The notes under the pieces are model-generated. The model worked only from the letters and a program-made list of their open reading frames with translations. It was not told where the DNA came from and ran no database searches. Source: DASPSM01 sp036008465 (GTDB lineage: Bacteria > Planctomycetota > Planctomycetia > Planctomycetales > Planctomycetaceae). From it: a stretch of DNA of 64,000 nt. Below are positions 1-8,790 of this stretch, in pieces (position 1 is the stretch's first letter; the number at the start of each line of letters is the position of its first letter). The stretch is taken from the NCBI GenBank assembly GCA_036008465.1, contig DASYNP010000003.1:62001-126000 (forward strand), read 5' to 3'. Position numbers and translations under genes: made by a program.

Positions 1-1
1 A

Positions 2-1360
2 CGGGGCGGATCGTATGACATCGTCTATGCGGATTCCGGGCAGTCGGGCGTCTCGCAAGGAACGGCGCATTTCACGCGGGAGTTCTACGCCGCCGCGGCG
101 CGGCAGCTTTCTGCAGACGGAATTTTCGCCCAGCGTTTTCTGCAAATCGACTTTGGACCCTGGCCGTTACAAAGTGCGCTGGCGACGTTGAAATCGGTCT
201 TTGCTCACGTTGCGGCGATCGAAGTCGCGCCGGGGGAGCTGACGCTGCTCGCCACGCAGTCGGAAAAAGGCCTCAACCGACCTGAGCTGCTCGAGCGGTT
301 CAAGACCCCCCAAGCGCGACGGACCCTGGCCCATCTCGGCTGGGACTGGTCGATCGTGGTAAACCTGGCCGCCTACTCGGGCGAAGGCTGTGACGCCCTC
401 GTCGACAAAGCGCGGATCAATACCGCGGCCAACGGTCTCTTTGCCTTTCGGCTGCCGCAGGAGACCATGCGCTGGGGACCGAAAAACGAAGAGCTTGCCG
501 CGGTGCTCAGCCCGCACGCCGGCCGCATGGCTCAATGGCCGAACGTCGACGGCAACGACACGGAACTGTTGCGACGACTCTCGGACGTGATGCGCGGGCA
601 CGACCTGATGGTCTCGTATCCCGATCAGCCGTGGGCCTATCGCAAATTGGTTCGTGAGGAGTTGACCAAACATCCGCACACGACGATCGAAGATGGTGAA
701 GCCGGCCTCGAGCGCCGGCTCGACCCGATCGATCGGCAGCGCAAGGACTACTTCACGGCGCTGGGCAAGGCCTTGCAGTCCGCGCGACCCACGCTCGATT
801 CGTTGCAGCGCATCGAGGAATTCGCCGAACCGTACGACCCCGTGCTGAGCTACTTTCTGCACCACGAGTTGGCCACGCTTTATGGTCGATCCGAGGCGGC
901 CGGCTCTTTGGCCCAACTGCAGCATCGGCTGTACACGGTCTATTACAGCGACCCGCGGGATCGCTCAGTGCGCGACGTCGTCGACGCCCTCGACATTCTG
1001 ACCCGCGAGCCCCAGCTCGTCACGAACCAAGAGCGGTGGGACTATCTCAACGCGCTGCTGGGGTTCTTGGAAACTCGCTGGCTGAACCGCGGCATGGGTC
1101 GACCCAAGTCGACAGAGGTTGTGCTCAACGACCTGGAGCGAAGCATCGACGCGGTGGAATCCTCGCTCGGCTTGATGGATCGGCTGCGCGCGACGGTCGG
1201 CGTCGCGGAGTCTGACTGGGCCGCCCGCCGCTCGGTGCTCGAACGCTCGCTGGTGCGCCCGCTGCGTTCCTACCGTTCGGACCTGGTTCCCGAATACCAA
1301 AAAGAGGCGGAGAAGACCGCCTCCTCGGCATCCGCCGAACCGCATCCGAGCGCGAACTAA
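2..1360 (+). CDS. Spermidine/spermine synthase-like protein, C-terminal part (cut by left edge)
   Basis: The reading frame is open from base 2, so the start lies outside the window. The first visible residues contain the core seen in the spermine/spermidine synthase superfamily: an acidic YDIVYADS stretch, then FTREFY, then a DGIFAQRF segment, as in the SAM-binding fold of polyamine aminopropyltransferases. About 300 further residues are alpha-helical, without obvious membrane spans, and are not part of a classical SpeE. In planctomycetes such domains are often fused to an N-terminal multi-spanning membrane module; whether that is so here cannot be seen. The protein ends in a Ser/Ala/Pro-rich tail. 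The fold assignment is fairly safe; polyamine synthesis is only one possible role. Confidence 0.7.
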   Translation, partial: RGGSYDIVYADSGQSGVSQGTAHFTREFYAAAARQLSADGIFAQRFLQIDFGPWPLQSALATLKSVFAHVAAIEVAPGELTLLATQSEKGLNRPELLERFKTPQARRTLAHLGWDWSIVVNLAAYSGEGCDALVDKARINTAANGLFAFRLPQETMRWGPKNEELAAVLSPHAGRMAQWPNVDGNDTELLRRLSDVMRGHDLMVSYPDQPWAYRKLVREELTKHPHTTIEDGEAGLERRLDPIDRQRKDYFTALGKALQSARPTLDSLQRIEEFAEPYDPVLSYFLHHELATLYGRSEAAGSLAQLQHRLYTVYYSDPRDRSVRDVVDALDILTREPQLVTNQERWDYLNALLGFLETRWLNRGMGRPKSTEVVLNDLERSIDAVESSLGLMDRLRATVGVAESDWAARRSVLERSLVRPLRSYRSDLVPEYQKEAEKTASSASAEPHPSAN

Positions 1361-1540
1361 GTCCCCAGCAGCCCAAGTCACCGCTTGTGTCAACGAGGCG
1401 AACGGGGACGGCCCACGAGAAAGGAGGCCAAGTTCACGCGCTCGTGGACCGCCCCCGCAGTGCTCCTCCTTGACCGGCGTCTTGTCGATCAGGGAAGTGC
1501 CCGCTGCAGCGGTCCGTTCGCCTCGGGGCAGTCGAGGGAT

Positions 1541-2455
1541 TCAGCGGCCTCGAAATCCGCGAAAGCCACCACCAAAACCGCCGGCGAACCCTCCTCCGGC
1601 GCCCGACAAAACTGGCGTGGTGGTGCTTTGATTGTTCGAGTTTCGCGCAAGGCTGGCCGTCGAAGTGCCTGTTCCCGACGAAGTTGTGCTCGTGCCCGAG
1701 GAGCCGGAACTGCCGGAAGAACCTGACGAACCTCCGCTGCACATCCCCGAGCCCGTGCTGCTTGAGGTTGTGCCCGTCGAACCGGTGCTTGTCGTGCCGG
1801 TTCCGGCCGTCGTGATTGTGGTTGGCGTGACCGTGCCGGTCGTTGTCGTCTGCGCCAGGAGCTGGGAGATCAGACCCTGAATGAGCGATGTCTCCGCCGC
1901 CGTCAGCGTGCCGCCGTTGTTGGTCAGCAGATTCTCGAGCGTCTGAATTTGGCCGGAGGTCGTAGTGACTCCGTTGATGAACATCTCCTGCTGCAGTTCT
2001 TTTGCGGCGACTCGCTCCTGGGCAGTGAACGGCCGTGTTGACGAATCGTTCGCAGCAACCTGGGCAGATTTCGAGCTGGCATTCACCGACGACAGGGCTT
2101 TGTGGATTTCCGTCTTGTCGAGTTTGCCGTTGCCGTTGGCGTCGAACTCGGCCAGTGCCTGTTTCCGTAGGGCCTCGATTGACGGTCCGCCTCCCTTGCC
2201 CGAGAGAGCGCGGTTGGCGGCCGCCCGCTCTTTCGAGTCGAGGCGTCCGTTTTGGTTGGTGTCGAACTGATCCAGAACCATGCTGCGGAATTTGCTGGTC
2301 TTGGACTTTACGGTGTCGGACTTCACGTTGTCAGAGTTCACGTCAAGTTGGGCGGAGCTGCCTTTTTTTTGGCCCGGCGGACATGCCAGAACCGACCCAG
2401 ACAGCAACGCAGCAGCAACAGCCGGCATCCAGAGGTGTGAGAATCGAGGGGACAT
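1541..2455 (-). CDS. Secreted EF-hand calcium-binding protein with Thr/Ser/Gly-rich tail
   Basis: The start was set at the ATG preceded by GGAAGG rather than 18 codons upstream. The N-terminus is a signal peptide ending near Cys25 (SVLAC), possibly a weak lipobox. Two canonical 12-residue EF-hand loops follow: residues 65-76 (DTNQNGRLDSKE) and 105-116 (DANGNGKLDKTE), each with acidic or amide ligands at positions 1, 3, 5, 9 and 12. The second half is low-complexity Thr/Ser/Gly, and the last 20 residues are Gly/Phe/Arg repeats. EF-hand proteins of this layout are common planctomycete exported proteins; calcium binding is likely, but the partner is unknown. It faces the upstream gene tail to tail, with 180 bases between them. 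Confidence 0.8.
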   Translation of the reverse strand: MSPRFSHLWMPAVAAALLSGSVLACPPGQKKGSSAQLDVNSDNVKSDTVKSKTSKFRSMVLDQFDTNQNGRLDSKERAAANRALSGKGGGPSIEALRKQALAEFDANGNGKLDKTEIHKALSSVNASSKSAQVAANDSSTRPFTAQERVAAKELQQEMFINGVTTTSGQIQTLENLLTNNGGTLTAAETSLIQGLISQLLAQTTTTGTVTPTTITTAGTGTTSTGSTGTTSSSTGSGMCSGGSSGSSGSSGSSGTSTTSSGTGTSTASLARNSNNQSTTTPVLSGAGGGFAGGFGGGFRGFRGR

Positions 2456-2651
2456 AAATTCGCCTTCCGCGGCCCGCGGTTGGTCGATGCTCTGCAAAGT
2501 TCCACCCACACGAATTCATTCACGGTGCTTCGTGCGTCATTCACGGTCTGCCGGGGCGATCGCAACGCGGCATAGAGGACTAAACGCGAAACGGGTGCGC
2601 GTATCCACTGCGAAAACACGAATCGGCTGCGGAGACCGCCGGCGGCGCTGG

Positions 2652-3431
2652 TTAATGAAGAGTCGCGACGAAGAACAGCCGGGGCATGGGGAAGAGCGTC
2701 GTTGCGTTTCGAGGCGGGTAGAGTGCTCTCAGCCGGGCTGCGAGCTGCGAGCGAAATTGCTCGGCAGCGGCCGCGTCCAATTGCGCGAGCAGAGGCCGCA
2801 AGCCCGTTCCCCGAAACCATTCGAGCACGGGGTCCTCGCCGGAGAGCACATGGACGTAAGTCGTCTCCCACGCATTGACGGCGAACCCTAAATCCTGCAG
2901 CAAGCGGACATACCACTCAACTGGCTGCACGGAGCCTCGGTGCAGGCCGACGCCTCTCAGCTGATCGGCCCAACGCGGGTCAACCGCGGTTTCATCGATC
3001 GCCGCCTGGAGGGGGCCGTCGAAGCGGTTCGGCATCTGCACGGCAAGTGTTCCGCCGGGCGCGAGCCAGCCGGTGAGACGTCGGAGCAGCGTCTCGTGAT
3101 CGGCGATCCAGTGCAGGGCTGCGTTACTCAAAATGAAGTCGACCGGTTGCGCGGGCGACCAGAGGGCGAGATCGGCCTGCAGGAACTCGAGGCGGCCTGG
3201 AATCTCCAGCGGCTTCGCTTTGGCGAGCATCTCGGTTGAATTGTCGACGCCGAAAACGTGAGCGGTCGGCCAGCGCTCGGCCAGTTGCTGTGTCAGCTTT
3301 CCCGGTCCACAACCCAAGTCGACAATTTGCCGTGTCTCGCGCTCGGCGCGCTCGACCTGCGCAACGAGATCCGCGAACGGCCGCGCGCGCTCGGCGGCGA
3401 ATTTGTTGTACTGGTTGGCGTCCCACATCAT
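2652..3431 (-). CDS. tam: Trans-aconitate 2-methyltransferase
   Basis: This is a 259-residue class I SAM-dependent methyltransferase. The opening MMWDANQYNKF and the following ERARPFADL are the hallmark of Tam proteins. Motif I (VDLGCGPGKLT, residues about 37-47) binds SAM, and the acidic FGVDNS end of beta 2 follows. Tam methylates trans-aconitate, a by-product that inhibits aconitase. Length matches the E. coli enzyme (about 250 residues). It stands alone on the minus strand, with 196 bases to the EF-hand gene and a 535-base gap to the sigma factor gene behind its start. ATG codons at 3431 and 3428 are both possible starts. Confidence 0.85.
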   Translation of the reverse strand: MMWDANQYNKFAAERARPFADLVAQVERAERETRQIVDLGCGPGKLTQQLAERWPTAHVFGVDNSTEMLAKAKPLEIPGRLEFLQADLALWSPAQPVDFILSNAALHWIADHETLLRRLTGWLAPGGTLAVQMPNRFDGPLQAAIDETAVDPRWADQLRGVGLHRGSVQPVEWYVRLLQDLGFAVNAWETTYVHVLSGEDPVLEWFRGTGLRPLLAQLDAAAAEQFRSQLAARLRALYPPRNATTLFPMPRLFFVATLH

Positions 3432-3966
3432 TTAATGTCGCGAACGTATGGGCCGATCACTACGTGCCGCTGAATCGCATCAGGAGCGACCGTCCGAAAC
3501 CTTAAGGCCTTCGATGTAGGCCATCGACAGCTCCGCTCCAACATGTAGACATCGGACGCTGGTTTTTGCAATCGTGCGTGTGGCGCTGACTGAGAGACGC
3601 GAACCTTTCCAGTTCCTCATTTTTCGCCTTCGCTTTGCCCCACCCAGGGTCCCTCGCCAAGGTCCGCCGAGACAAGAACGGACATTAGGGGCAAAACCGT
3701 CTTGCAAAAACCCCCGCGCGACGGCAAAGTTGAGATAGGAAACGGACGGATGCAGACGCGACGGGCAGGATCTTGCTCTGCAAGGTTTTTCGCGTCCCCG
3801 CAAAGAACCGCGGCATTTCTGGGCCAAGTGGATTCGCGGTCGGCCGGTCCGTTCTAATGAGTAGAGGCAGCTTGCGGGCCAGCGAGTCGTTTTCGCTCGA
3901 TTCCTATCATCCGCCCGCAGCCACGCTCCCCCCTCCAGCGGTACTGCGGCGGCAGGCCCGCGATCC
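3432..3966. other. Intergenic region between divergent tam and ECF sigma genes
   Basis: 535 bases without a convincing gene. It should hold the divergent promoters for the methyltransferase and the sigma/kinase pair. An open frame crosses it on the minus strand (3480-4013), but it overlaps the sigma factor start and has no recognisable protein character. No strong hairpin or repeat was noticed. Confidence 0.5.
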
Positions 3967-4620
3967 ATGTCGAACATTCCGCTCGAGCCCGAGGTCACGC
4001 CCGAACTCGCCAACCGCGTGATTTACGGCGATAAAGCCGCGCTGGCCCAAATCTTTGACGTCTACCGCAAGCGGCTGCGTCGGATCGTCAACTTTCGGCT
4101 CGACCGCCGCATTTACGGGCGGGTCGATCCGGACGACGTGCTGCAAGAGGCGTATCTCAACGCACAACTGCGCATGAAGTCGATTTTGGCCGACAGGGCC
4201 GAAACGCTGTTTATCTGGCTCCGGAAAATTCTGAATCAAACTCTGGCCGACGTCCATCGTCGTCACTTGGGGACGAAAAAGCGCTCCGCCAAGCGCGACA
4301 TCTCGATCCACGGCGGCTGGTCGACCGAATCGACTTCGGCCGCGCTGGCCATTCATCTGGCCGGCACTTTGACTTCGCCGAGTCAGGCCGCACTGCGGGC
4401 CGAACTGGCAGCACAGATCGACGCGGCGCTGGCGACGCTCAGCCCGGTCGATCGCGAGATCCTCGCCCTGCGGCATTTCGAGGAGTTGAGCAACGGCGAG
4501 GCCGCCCAAGTGCTCAACATGACAACGCAGGCCGCGAGTATGCGCTACGTGCGTGCGCTTTCGCGGCTCCGGGAAGTCCTGCCCGCTCCCCAACTCTCCG
4601 CGGTGCCGGACACTCAGTAA
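3967..4620 (+). CDS. ECF sigma factor, Rhodopirellula-type (sigma-70 family)
   Basis: This 217-residue protein has the two-domain ECF layout. Region 2 contains FRLDRRIYGRVDPDDVLQEA, with the conserved DPDDVLQEAYL core-binding segment. Region 4 contains LSPVDREILALRHFEEL followed by a helix-turn-helix (NGEAAQVLNMTTQAASMRYV). The spacing and the DPDDVLQEAYLNA signature match the planctomycete-specific sigma group that normally sits next to a Ser/Thr kinase, and a kinase gene starts 23 bases downstream. By analogy the kinase, rather than a classical anti-sigma factor, may control the sigma factor by phosphorylation. The ATG at 3967 follows a long non-coding stretch. Confidence 0.9.
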   Translation: MSNIPLEPEVTPELANRVIYGDKAALAQIFDVYRKRLRRIVNFRLDRRIYGRVDPDDVLQEAYLNAQLRMKSILADRAETLFIWLRKILNQTLADVHRRHLGTKKRSAKRDISIHGGWSTESTSAALAIHLAGTLTSPSQAALRAELAAQIDAALATLSPVDREILALRHFEELSNGEAAQVLNMTTQAASMRYVRALSRLREVLPAPQLSAVPDTQ

Positions 4621-4643
4621 AACGGACGGAGCCGATCGTCACG

Positions 4644-5924
4644 ATGACGGAAGACGCACAATTCGCGACGGGTATCTTCGGTCTGCCGACGGGCCGGCCC
4701 GCCGACGGCGCGCACGGGCGCGATCCGCTCGAGGTGCTCGCCAGCGAATTCGTCGCCGCCCTGCGACAGGGCGAAGAACCGGGGATCGACGCGCTGGCGG
4801 CCTCTCACCCCGATCTTGCTGTCGAAATTCAGGACCTCTTCCCGCTCTTGACCGCCATGGAAGGCTGGAAGACGTATCGCGAGACCACCTCGTACGAGCA
4901 TCGATCGCTCGACACCTTGCCGGGCGGACAGTTCGGCGACTTTCGCGTCATTCGCGAAATTGGCCGGGGCGGAATGGGCGTGGTCTTCGAGGCGGAAGAA
5001 TTGAACACGGCGCGCCGCGTCGCAATCAAAGTGCTGCCCTATCTCAAGTCCGACTCGCGTCGCGCCCTGTTCCAGCGCGAGGCCAGTACGGCAGCTCGCT
5101 TGTGGCATCCGCATATTGTGCCGGTCTACAGCTTCGGCGAGCACAAAGGGCTGTGTTACTACTCGATGCGGCTCGTGCGCGGCGTGGCCCTCAATTGGGT
5201 CATCGATCGCCTTTCCAGCAACCACGGTGCGGTGGCGGCGAGTGATGTTTCCCAGGGCTTTGAAAGCCCGGCCGAGGGGGAGCACTCCACGTCAATGGGT
5301 GGGCCCTCCGACGCGCCGCCTTCCAATTTTCCGCCCGGCAGGTTGCCAATCGTCGCCTGGCGGATTGCCCGCAACTCGTGGTTCGAGATTGCGCGGATCG
5401 GAGCGCAGGTCGCCGATGCGTTGGGCTATGCCCACGCGAACGGGATCGTTCACGGCGACATCAAGCCCGGCAACCTGCTCCTCGACTCGGCTGCCAACGC
5501 GTGGGTCACCGACTTCGGCCTGTCACGCAACCAGAGTGAGCCGCTGGAGCAGGCGTCGTCCGGAATGGCCGGCACGCTGCGCTATTTGGCTCCTGAGCAA
5601 TTGTCTGGGCATGTTGACGTGCGCACGGACATTTACTCACTGGGAGTCACCCTGTTCGAACTGTCGACGCGAAAGTCTGCCTTCGCATCCGCAGATTTCG
5701 CCGCGCTGACGGATCCGCTGCGACGCCCGGAGCTGCCCAGAGCGCGGCAGGTGAATCCCAAGATCCCGCGAGACCTGGAGGCGATCGTCTTCAAGGCGGC
5801 AGCCAAGGATCCGGCCGCTCGCTACGATTCGGCCGCCAGTCTGCGAGACGATTTGCTGCGCTTCCTGGCGGCTCGACCTGTCCGCGCCCGGGGAGCGGCA
5901 GGCTGGTTGCGGTTGCCGTTCTAA
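4644..5924 (+). CDS. Hanks-type Ser/Thr protein kinase, soluble, paired with ECF sigma factor
   Basis: In this 426-residue protein the kinase domain starts near residue 98 after an alpha-helical leader. The glycine loop is GRGGMG (107-112), the ATP lysine is in VAIKVL (K129), the C-helix glutamate is in FQREAS (E146), the catalytic loop is HGDIKPGN (270-277), DFG is 290-292 and APE is 317-319. HGD replaces HRD, so it is a non-RD kinase. An unusual Ser/Gly/Pro-rich insertion of about 45 residues (191-236) separates the two lobes. The chain stops about 15 residues after the kinase domain, with none of the membrane span, WD40 or TPR modules often attached in planctomycetes. A GGACGGAG sequence precedes the ATG. 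It is probably co-transcribed with the sigma factor. Confidence 0.9.
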   Translation: MTEDAQFATGIFGLPTGRPADGAHGRDPLEVLASEFVAALRQGEEPGIDALAASHPDLAVEIQDLFPLLTAMEGWKTYRETTSYEHRSLDTLPGGQFGDFRVIREIGRGGMGVVFEAEELNTARRVAIKVLPYLKSDSRRALFQREASTAARLWHPHIVPVYSFGEHKGLCYYSMRLVRGVALNWVIDRLSSNHGAVAASDVSQGFESPAEGEHSTSMGGPSDAPPSNFPPGRLPIVAWRIARNSWFEIARIGAQVADALGYAHANGIVHGDIKPGNLLLDSAANAWVTDFGLSRNQSEPLEQASSGMAGTLRYLAPEQLSGHVDVRTDIYSLGVTLFELSTRKSAFASADFAALTDPLRRPELPRARQVNPKIPRDLEAIVFKAAAKDPAARYDSAASLRDDLLRFLAARPVRARGAAGWLRLPF

Positions 5925-5930
5925 AGTTAG

Positions 5931-5947
5931 CCCTCGATCTTCGAGGG
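5931..5947 (+). terminator. Short hairpin after kinase stop codon
   Basis: CCCTCGA and TCGAGGG form a perfect 7-bp stem with a TCT loop, 6 bases past the kinase stop. There is no T-run, so rho-independent termination is only suggested. Confidence 0.4.
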
Positions 5948-5978
5948 CGTCCGGGAATTCGCGGCAGTATTTTCGTTT

Positions 5979-6103
5979 GGGTGCCACGGCTGAGCGGCTG
6001 CCGCTCAGCCGTGCTCTGCTCGGTAGGTCGCCGTCTTCGGAATTGAACCGCTTGATAACTTTGAAGAGCACGGCTGAGCCGAAACGTCTCAGCCGTGGCA
6101 CCC
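5979..6103. repeat. Compound inverted repeat (BIME-like), copy 1
   Basis: A 125-base element bounded by a terminal inverted repeat: GGGTGCCACGGCTGAG on the left and CTCAGCCGTGGCACCC on the right. The left half is itself a nearly perfect hairpin (CACGGCTGAGCGGC, one base, GCCGCTCAGCCGTG) and the right half is a second hairpin (6069-6078 with 6088-6097). A shorter relative with the same ends lies at 48439-48543. No coding capacity. It lies between a plus-strand kinase and a minus-strand SDR gene, as REP/BIME elements often do. Confidence 0.75.
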
Positions 6104-6141
6104 GGCGAACAGCTTGTTGCCTAGCCGATGGTGCGCTTCAT

Positions 6142-6897
6142 TCAAGGCAGTGTTACGCGGCCTCCCGACGAGACCACGGTTTGCCCGGTCATAAAACTCG
6201 AGCGTTCGCTCAACAGGAAGCAGGCGAGTTCCGCGATCTCCTCCGGACGCCCGAGTCGCCCGAGCGGAGTCTCCTTTTTGATGCGCGCGATTTGATCCTC
6301 ATCGAGCACGTGGGCCATTTCCGTTTCGATGAGGCCGGGGGCAATGCAATTGATCCGCACGCCGTGCGGTGCAAATGCGTCGGAGCAGCACCGCGCCAGC
6401 GCGATCACGCCGGCCTTGGACGATGCGTAATGGATCTGCAGGGCCCGGGGACGCAAGGCGGCAACCGAAGAGATCAGTACAATCCGACCGAATCCGCGGC
6501 GGATCATTTCGTCTTTGACAGCGAAGACGACGCGGAATGTCCCGTTGAGATTCGCGTCGATCGTCTGGAACCACCGCTCGTAGGAAAGCTCGGTATGAGC
6601 AGCGACGTTGCTGACGGCACCGCAGTGGGCCAACAGATCGATAGGCCCCAGGTCGCGCCGCGTGTCGGCCACGAGCGCGTCGATCTGCGACTGCTGAGTC
6701 ACGTCGCATGGCCCACAGAGCGACTTGCGCCCCAGGCCGCGGATTTCGGCGACGACTTGTTCAGCCGTCTCGCGGCGAGTGGCGTAGCCAATTGCCACGT
6801 CGGCGCCTTCGCGCGCGAGTTGCAAGGCGGTGGCGCGGCCGATCCCGCGCGAGCCGCCGGTTACCAGAGCGACGCGATTTTCAAATTCTCCGGGCAT
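6142..6897 (-). CDS. Short-chain dehydrogenase/reductase, 3-oxoacyl-ACP reductase (FabG)-like
   Basis: This is a 251-residue classical SDR. The nucleotide-binding loop is TGGSRGIGR (residues 14-22), the serine of the catalytic triad lies in LISSVAA, and the Tyr/Lys pair is in YASSKAG. Late motifs include NCIAPGLIETEM and, near the end, SFMTGQTVVSSGG, both typical of FabG-like reductases that use NADP(H). The exact substrate cannot be read from sequence, since FabG paralogues serve fatty acid, polyketide and sugar metabolism. The gene is alone on the minus strand and convergent with the kinase gene, with the compound inverted repeat between them. Confidence 0.85.
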   Translation of the reverse strand: MPGEFENRVALVTGGSRGIGRATALQLAREGADVAIGYATRRETAEQVVAEIRGLGRKSLCGPCDVTQQSQIDALVADTRRDLGPIDLLAHCGAVSNVAAHTELSYERWFQTIDANLNGTFRVVFAVKDEMIRRGFGRIVLISSVAALRPRALQIHYASSKAGVIALARCCSDAFAPHGVRINCIAPGLIETEMAHVLDEDQIARIKKETPLGRLGRPEEIAELACFLLSERSSFMTGQTVVSSGGRVTLP

Positions 6898-7011
6898 GTG
6901 GGCATCCAGTTTTGCGCGATCTTCATCCGCGTATCGCTGAACCTTCGCTCGCTACTTGCATTATAGTAGTCACACGAGAATCGGAATTCCGTAGGGGCGA
7001 AAGCTGTCTGC

Positions 7012-7719
7012 ATGTCTCACGCGTTTTTCTCGATCGACGAACTCGCAGAGCGGCTGGGCCGCGATCGGCGGGAAGTCGAAAAGCTCGCTAACCGCGGGCG
7101 GATCCCGGGGCGAAAGGTGGGCGGCGTCTGGCAGTTCCATCCGACCGAGATCCGTCACTGGGTGGAGCAGGAAATGCGCGAATACTCCGAGCCGGAGTTA
7201 GCCGCCCTCGAAGAGGCACAGCGCCCGGAGGGGGGCGCCGAAGAGGGGCTCATCGTGACGCGAATGTCGCCCGAGACCGTGCAGGTGCCGCTCTTGGGAC
7301 GAACCAAACGCTCGGTGCTGGAAAGTCTTGTCGAAGTGGCCGGACGGACCTGGCAAATCTGGGAGCCGTCGACCGTCCTCAACGCGGTGCTGGAACGCGA
7401 GGAAATTCACTCGACCGGATTCGAGAACGGCGTTGCCATTCCGCATCCGCGAAACCCGTTGCCCGATGTGCTTGGGCAATCAGTGATCGCGTTCGGCCGG
7501 ACGCTCTCGGGAATGGCGTTCGGGGCGCCGCGGCGCCAGCTCAGCGACTTGTTTTTTCTGGTGCTCTGCCGCGACTCGCGAACGCATTTGAGCGTCCTGG
7601 CGCGACTGGGCCGGATGATCCAATCACCCGGGTTTCTCGATGCGCTGCGGAACGCGGAAACGAGCGAGGCGGCCTATCGCGTGATTGAGCGGGCCGATCA
7701 GGCGCTCGGCGGCGAGTGA
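7012..7719 (+). CDS. HTH (excisionase/MerR-like) plus PTS EIIA-type-2 domain protein
   Basis: This 235-residue protein has two modules. Residues 4-50 form an excisionase/MerR-like helix-turn-helix (FSIDELAERLGRDRREVEKL, then GRIPGRKVGGVWQFHPTEI). Residues about 93-230 match the fructose/mannitol-type PTS EIIA domain, with NGVAIPHPR holding the phospho-accepting His145 and a downstream LFFLVLCRDSRTHLSVLARL segment. EIIA domains carrying DNA-binding modules usually act as nutrient-state regulators rather than transporter subunits. No EIIB, EIIC, HPr or EI gene lies in this window. It starts 114 bases from the divergent SDR gene, so it may share that promoter region. Confidence 0.85.
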   Translation: MSHAFFSIDELAERLGRDRREVEKLANRGRIPGRKVGGVWQFHPTEIRHWVEQEMREYSEPELAALEEAQRPEGGAEEGLIVTRMSPETVQVPLLGRTKRSVLESLVEVAGRTWQIWEPSTVLNAVLEREEIHSTGFENGVAIPHPRNPLPDVLGQSVIAFGRTLSGMAFGAPRRQLSDLFFLVLCRDSRTHLSVLARLGRMIQSPGFLDALRNAETSEAAYRVIERADQALGGE

Positions 7720-7735
7720 AATCGCCAAGGGCCGA

Positions 7736-8395
7736 CTAGAAGCGCGGGGGCCGATCTTGTCCGAAGTGCATGAAGCCGCCGGACTCGCCAAGCGTTTCGG
7801 CGTGGCTCATGTTGAGGGCCGCCAGTGTCTCGTTGATGTCGCGAAGCTCGCGGAGCAGGTCGTTGAGGTCGTGGTCCCCTTGCGCGACAACTCGCGCATC
7901 GGGAACCAATGGAGCCGGCGCGAACTCCGCTTCGGCCGTCGGCGGTGCGACTTGCTGGGTCGCCGCGGCGCGAGAGGCAAGATAAATGTTGAGCGCCCGT
8001 TCGAGACTCGTAAGCCAGTCCCCCTTGCGGAACTTGATCTCCTGAACGGTTTCACCCTTGGCCATCCGCAGCAGGGTGTTTTCGAGGCGCACGAGTGGTC
8101 CGGCCACGCGATGCGTACAGCGCACAACGTCCCAAAGAAAGATGGGTCCGGCGGCGCAGGCCCCGAAGATCAGCAGTCGATTCTGCCAGGCGAACGACTT
8201 GTAACTCTGCAGGAACGTCGGCTGCGCATCGTCATCAGCCGGGACTCGTGTTCCCTCGATGTATGCGACGGCGAACAGGCCGTGGAACAGCAGGAGGTTG
8301 TAAACGGCCCAACCGATCGCCAGCCGCTTGACCAGAGTCCCCTGCAACATTCCGCCCAGGTAGATCCTGCTCCGACGCGATTTGATCACGCTCAT
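7736..8395 (-). CDS. Two-span membrane protein with HAMP-like linker
   Basis: The protein has 219 residues from the ATG at 8395; an upstream in-frame extension lacks protein-like character. Two membrane spans are visible, around residues 22-45 (LAIGWAVYNLLLFHGLFAVAY) and 68-88 (LLIFGACAAGPIFLWDVV). They flank a short periplasmic loop and are followed by HRVAGPLVRLENTLLRMAKGE, which resembles the start of a HAMP linker. The last 100 residues are helical with a Pro/Ala-rich break, and no kinase or methyl-accepting domain follows. It could be a truncated sensor or a stand-alone HAMP-type protein. It converges on the PTS-EIIA gene with only 16 bases between them. Confidence 0.7.
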   Translation of the reverse strand: MSVIKSRRSRIYLGGMLQGTLVKRLAIGWAVYNLLLFHGLFAVAYIEGTRVPADDDAQPTFLQSYKSFAWQNRLLIFGACAAGPIFLWDVVRCTHRVAGPLVRLENTLLRMAKGETVQEIKFRKGDWLTSLERALNIYLASRAAATQQVAPPTAEAEFAPAPLVPDARVVAQGDHDLNDLLRELRDINETLAALNMSHAETLGESGGFMHFGQDRPPRF

Positions 8396-8790
8396 GGATT
8401 TCCACGCTGTGAACAAAGAGTCTTGTGTGGACAACGGGTTACCGGCTGTCCCGACACCGGTTGCGGTGCTCGGTCGGCCCCTAACCCGGCCGTCCTGAAA
8501 CATAGGTCGCGACTGGACGCCGTAACGTCCCCGGGGCGCCGGGCACCCGACGAGCGGCCCAAAAAGACGCGCGATTTTTACCGGATCTACAGGCCGTGCC
8601 GTTATCTTTTCGGGATTGTGACGACTATATCGGTCGAGCCATTGGGAGATCCCCGCATGCCGAACGCCGCGGGGATTCGCGTTTTGGCGCACGAACGCAT
8701 GTACTTTTCCGTTGCGGCGAATTGAATTACGATGAATTCGATCCTACGCCTCGGGCCCTTGCGTCCTTCCCGAATAGAACCCGGTTTTCT
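8396..8790. other. Divergent intergenic region
   Basis: 395 bases between the HAMP-like gene (minus) and the hydrolase gene (plus). It contains an 8-bp inverted repeat, ATCCCCGC (8649-8656) with GCGGGGAT (8669-8676). The open frame running into the hydrolase gene from 8596 is probably not translated. Both promoters should lie here, but none could be assigned. Confidence 0.5.

Noticed and set aside
3480..4013. 177-codon minus-strand frame upstream of the ECF sigma gene
   Set aside because: Overlaps the sigma-factor start and has no recognisable protein features.
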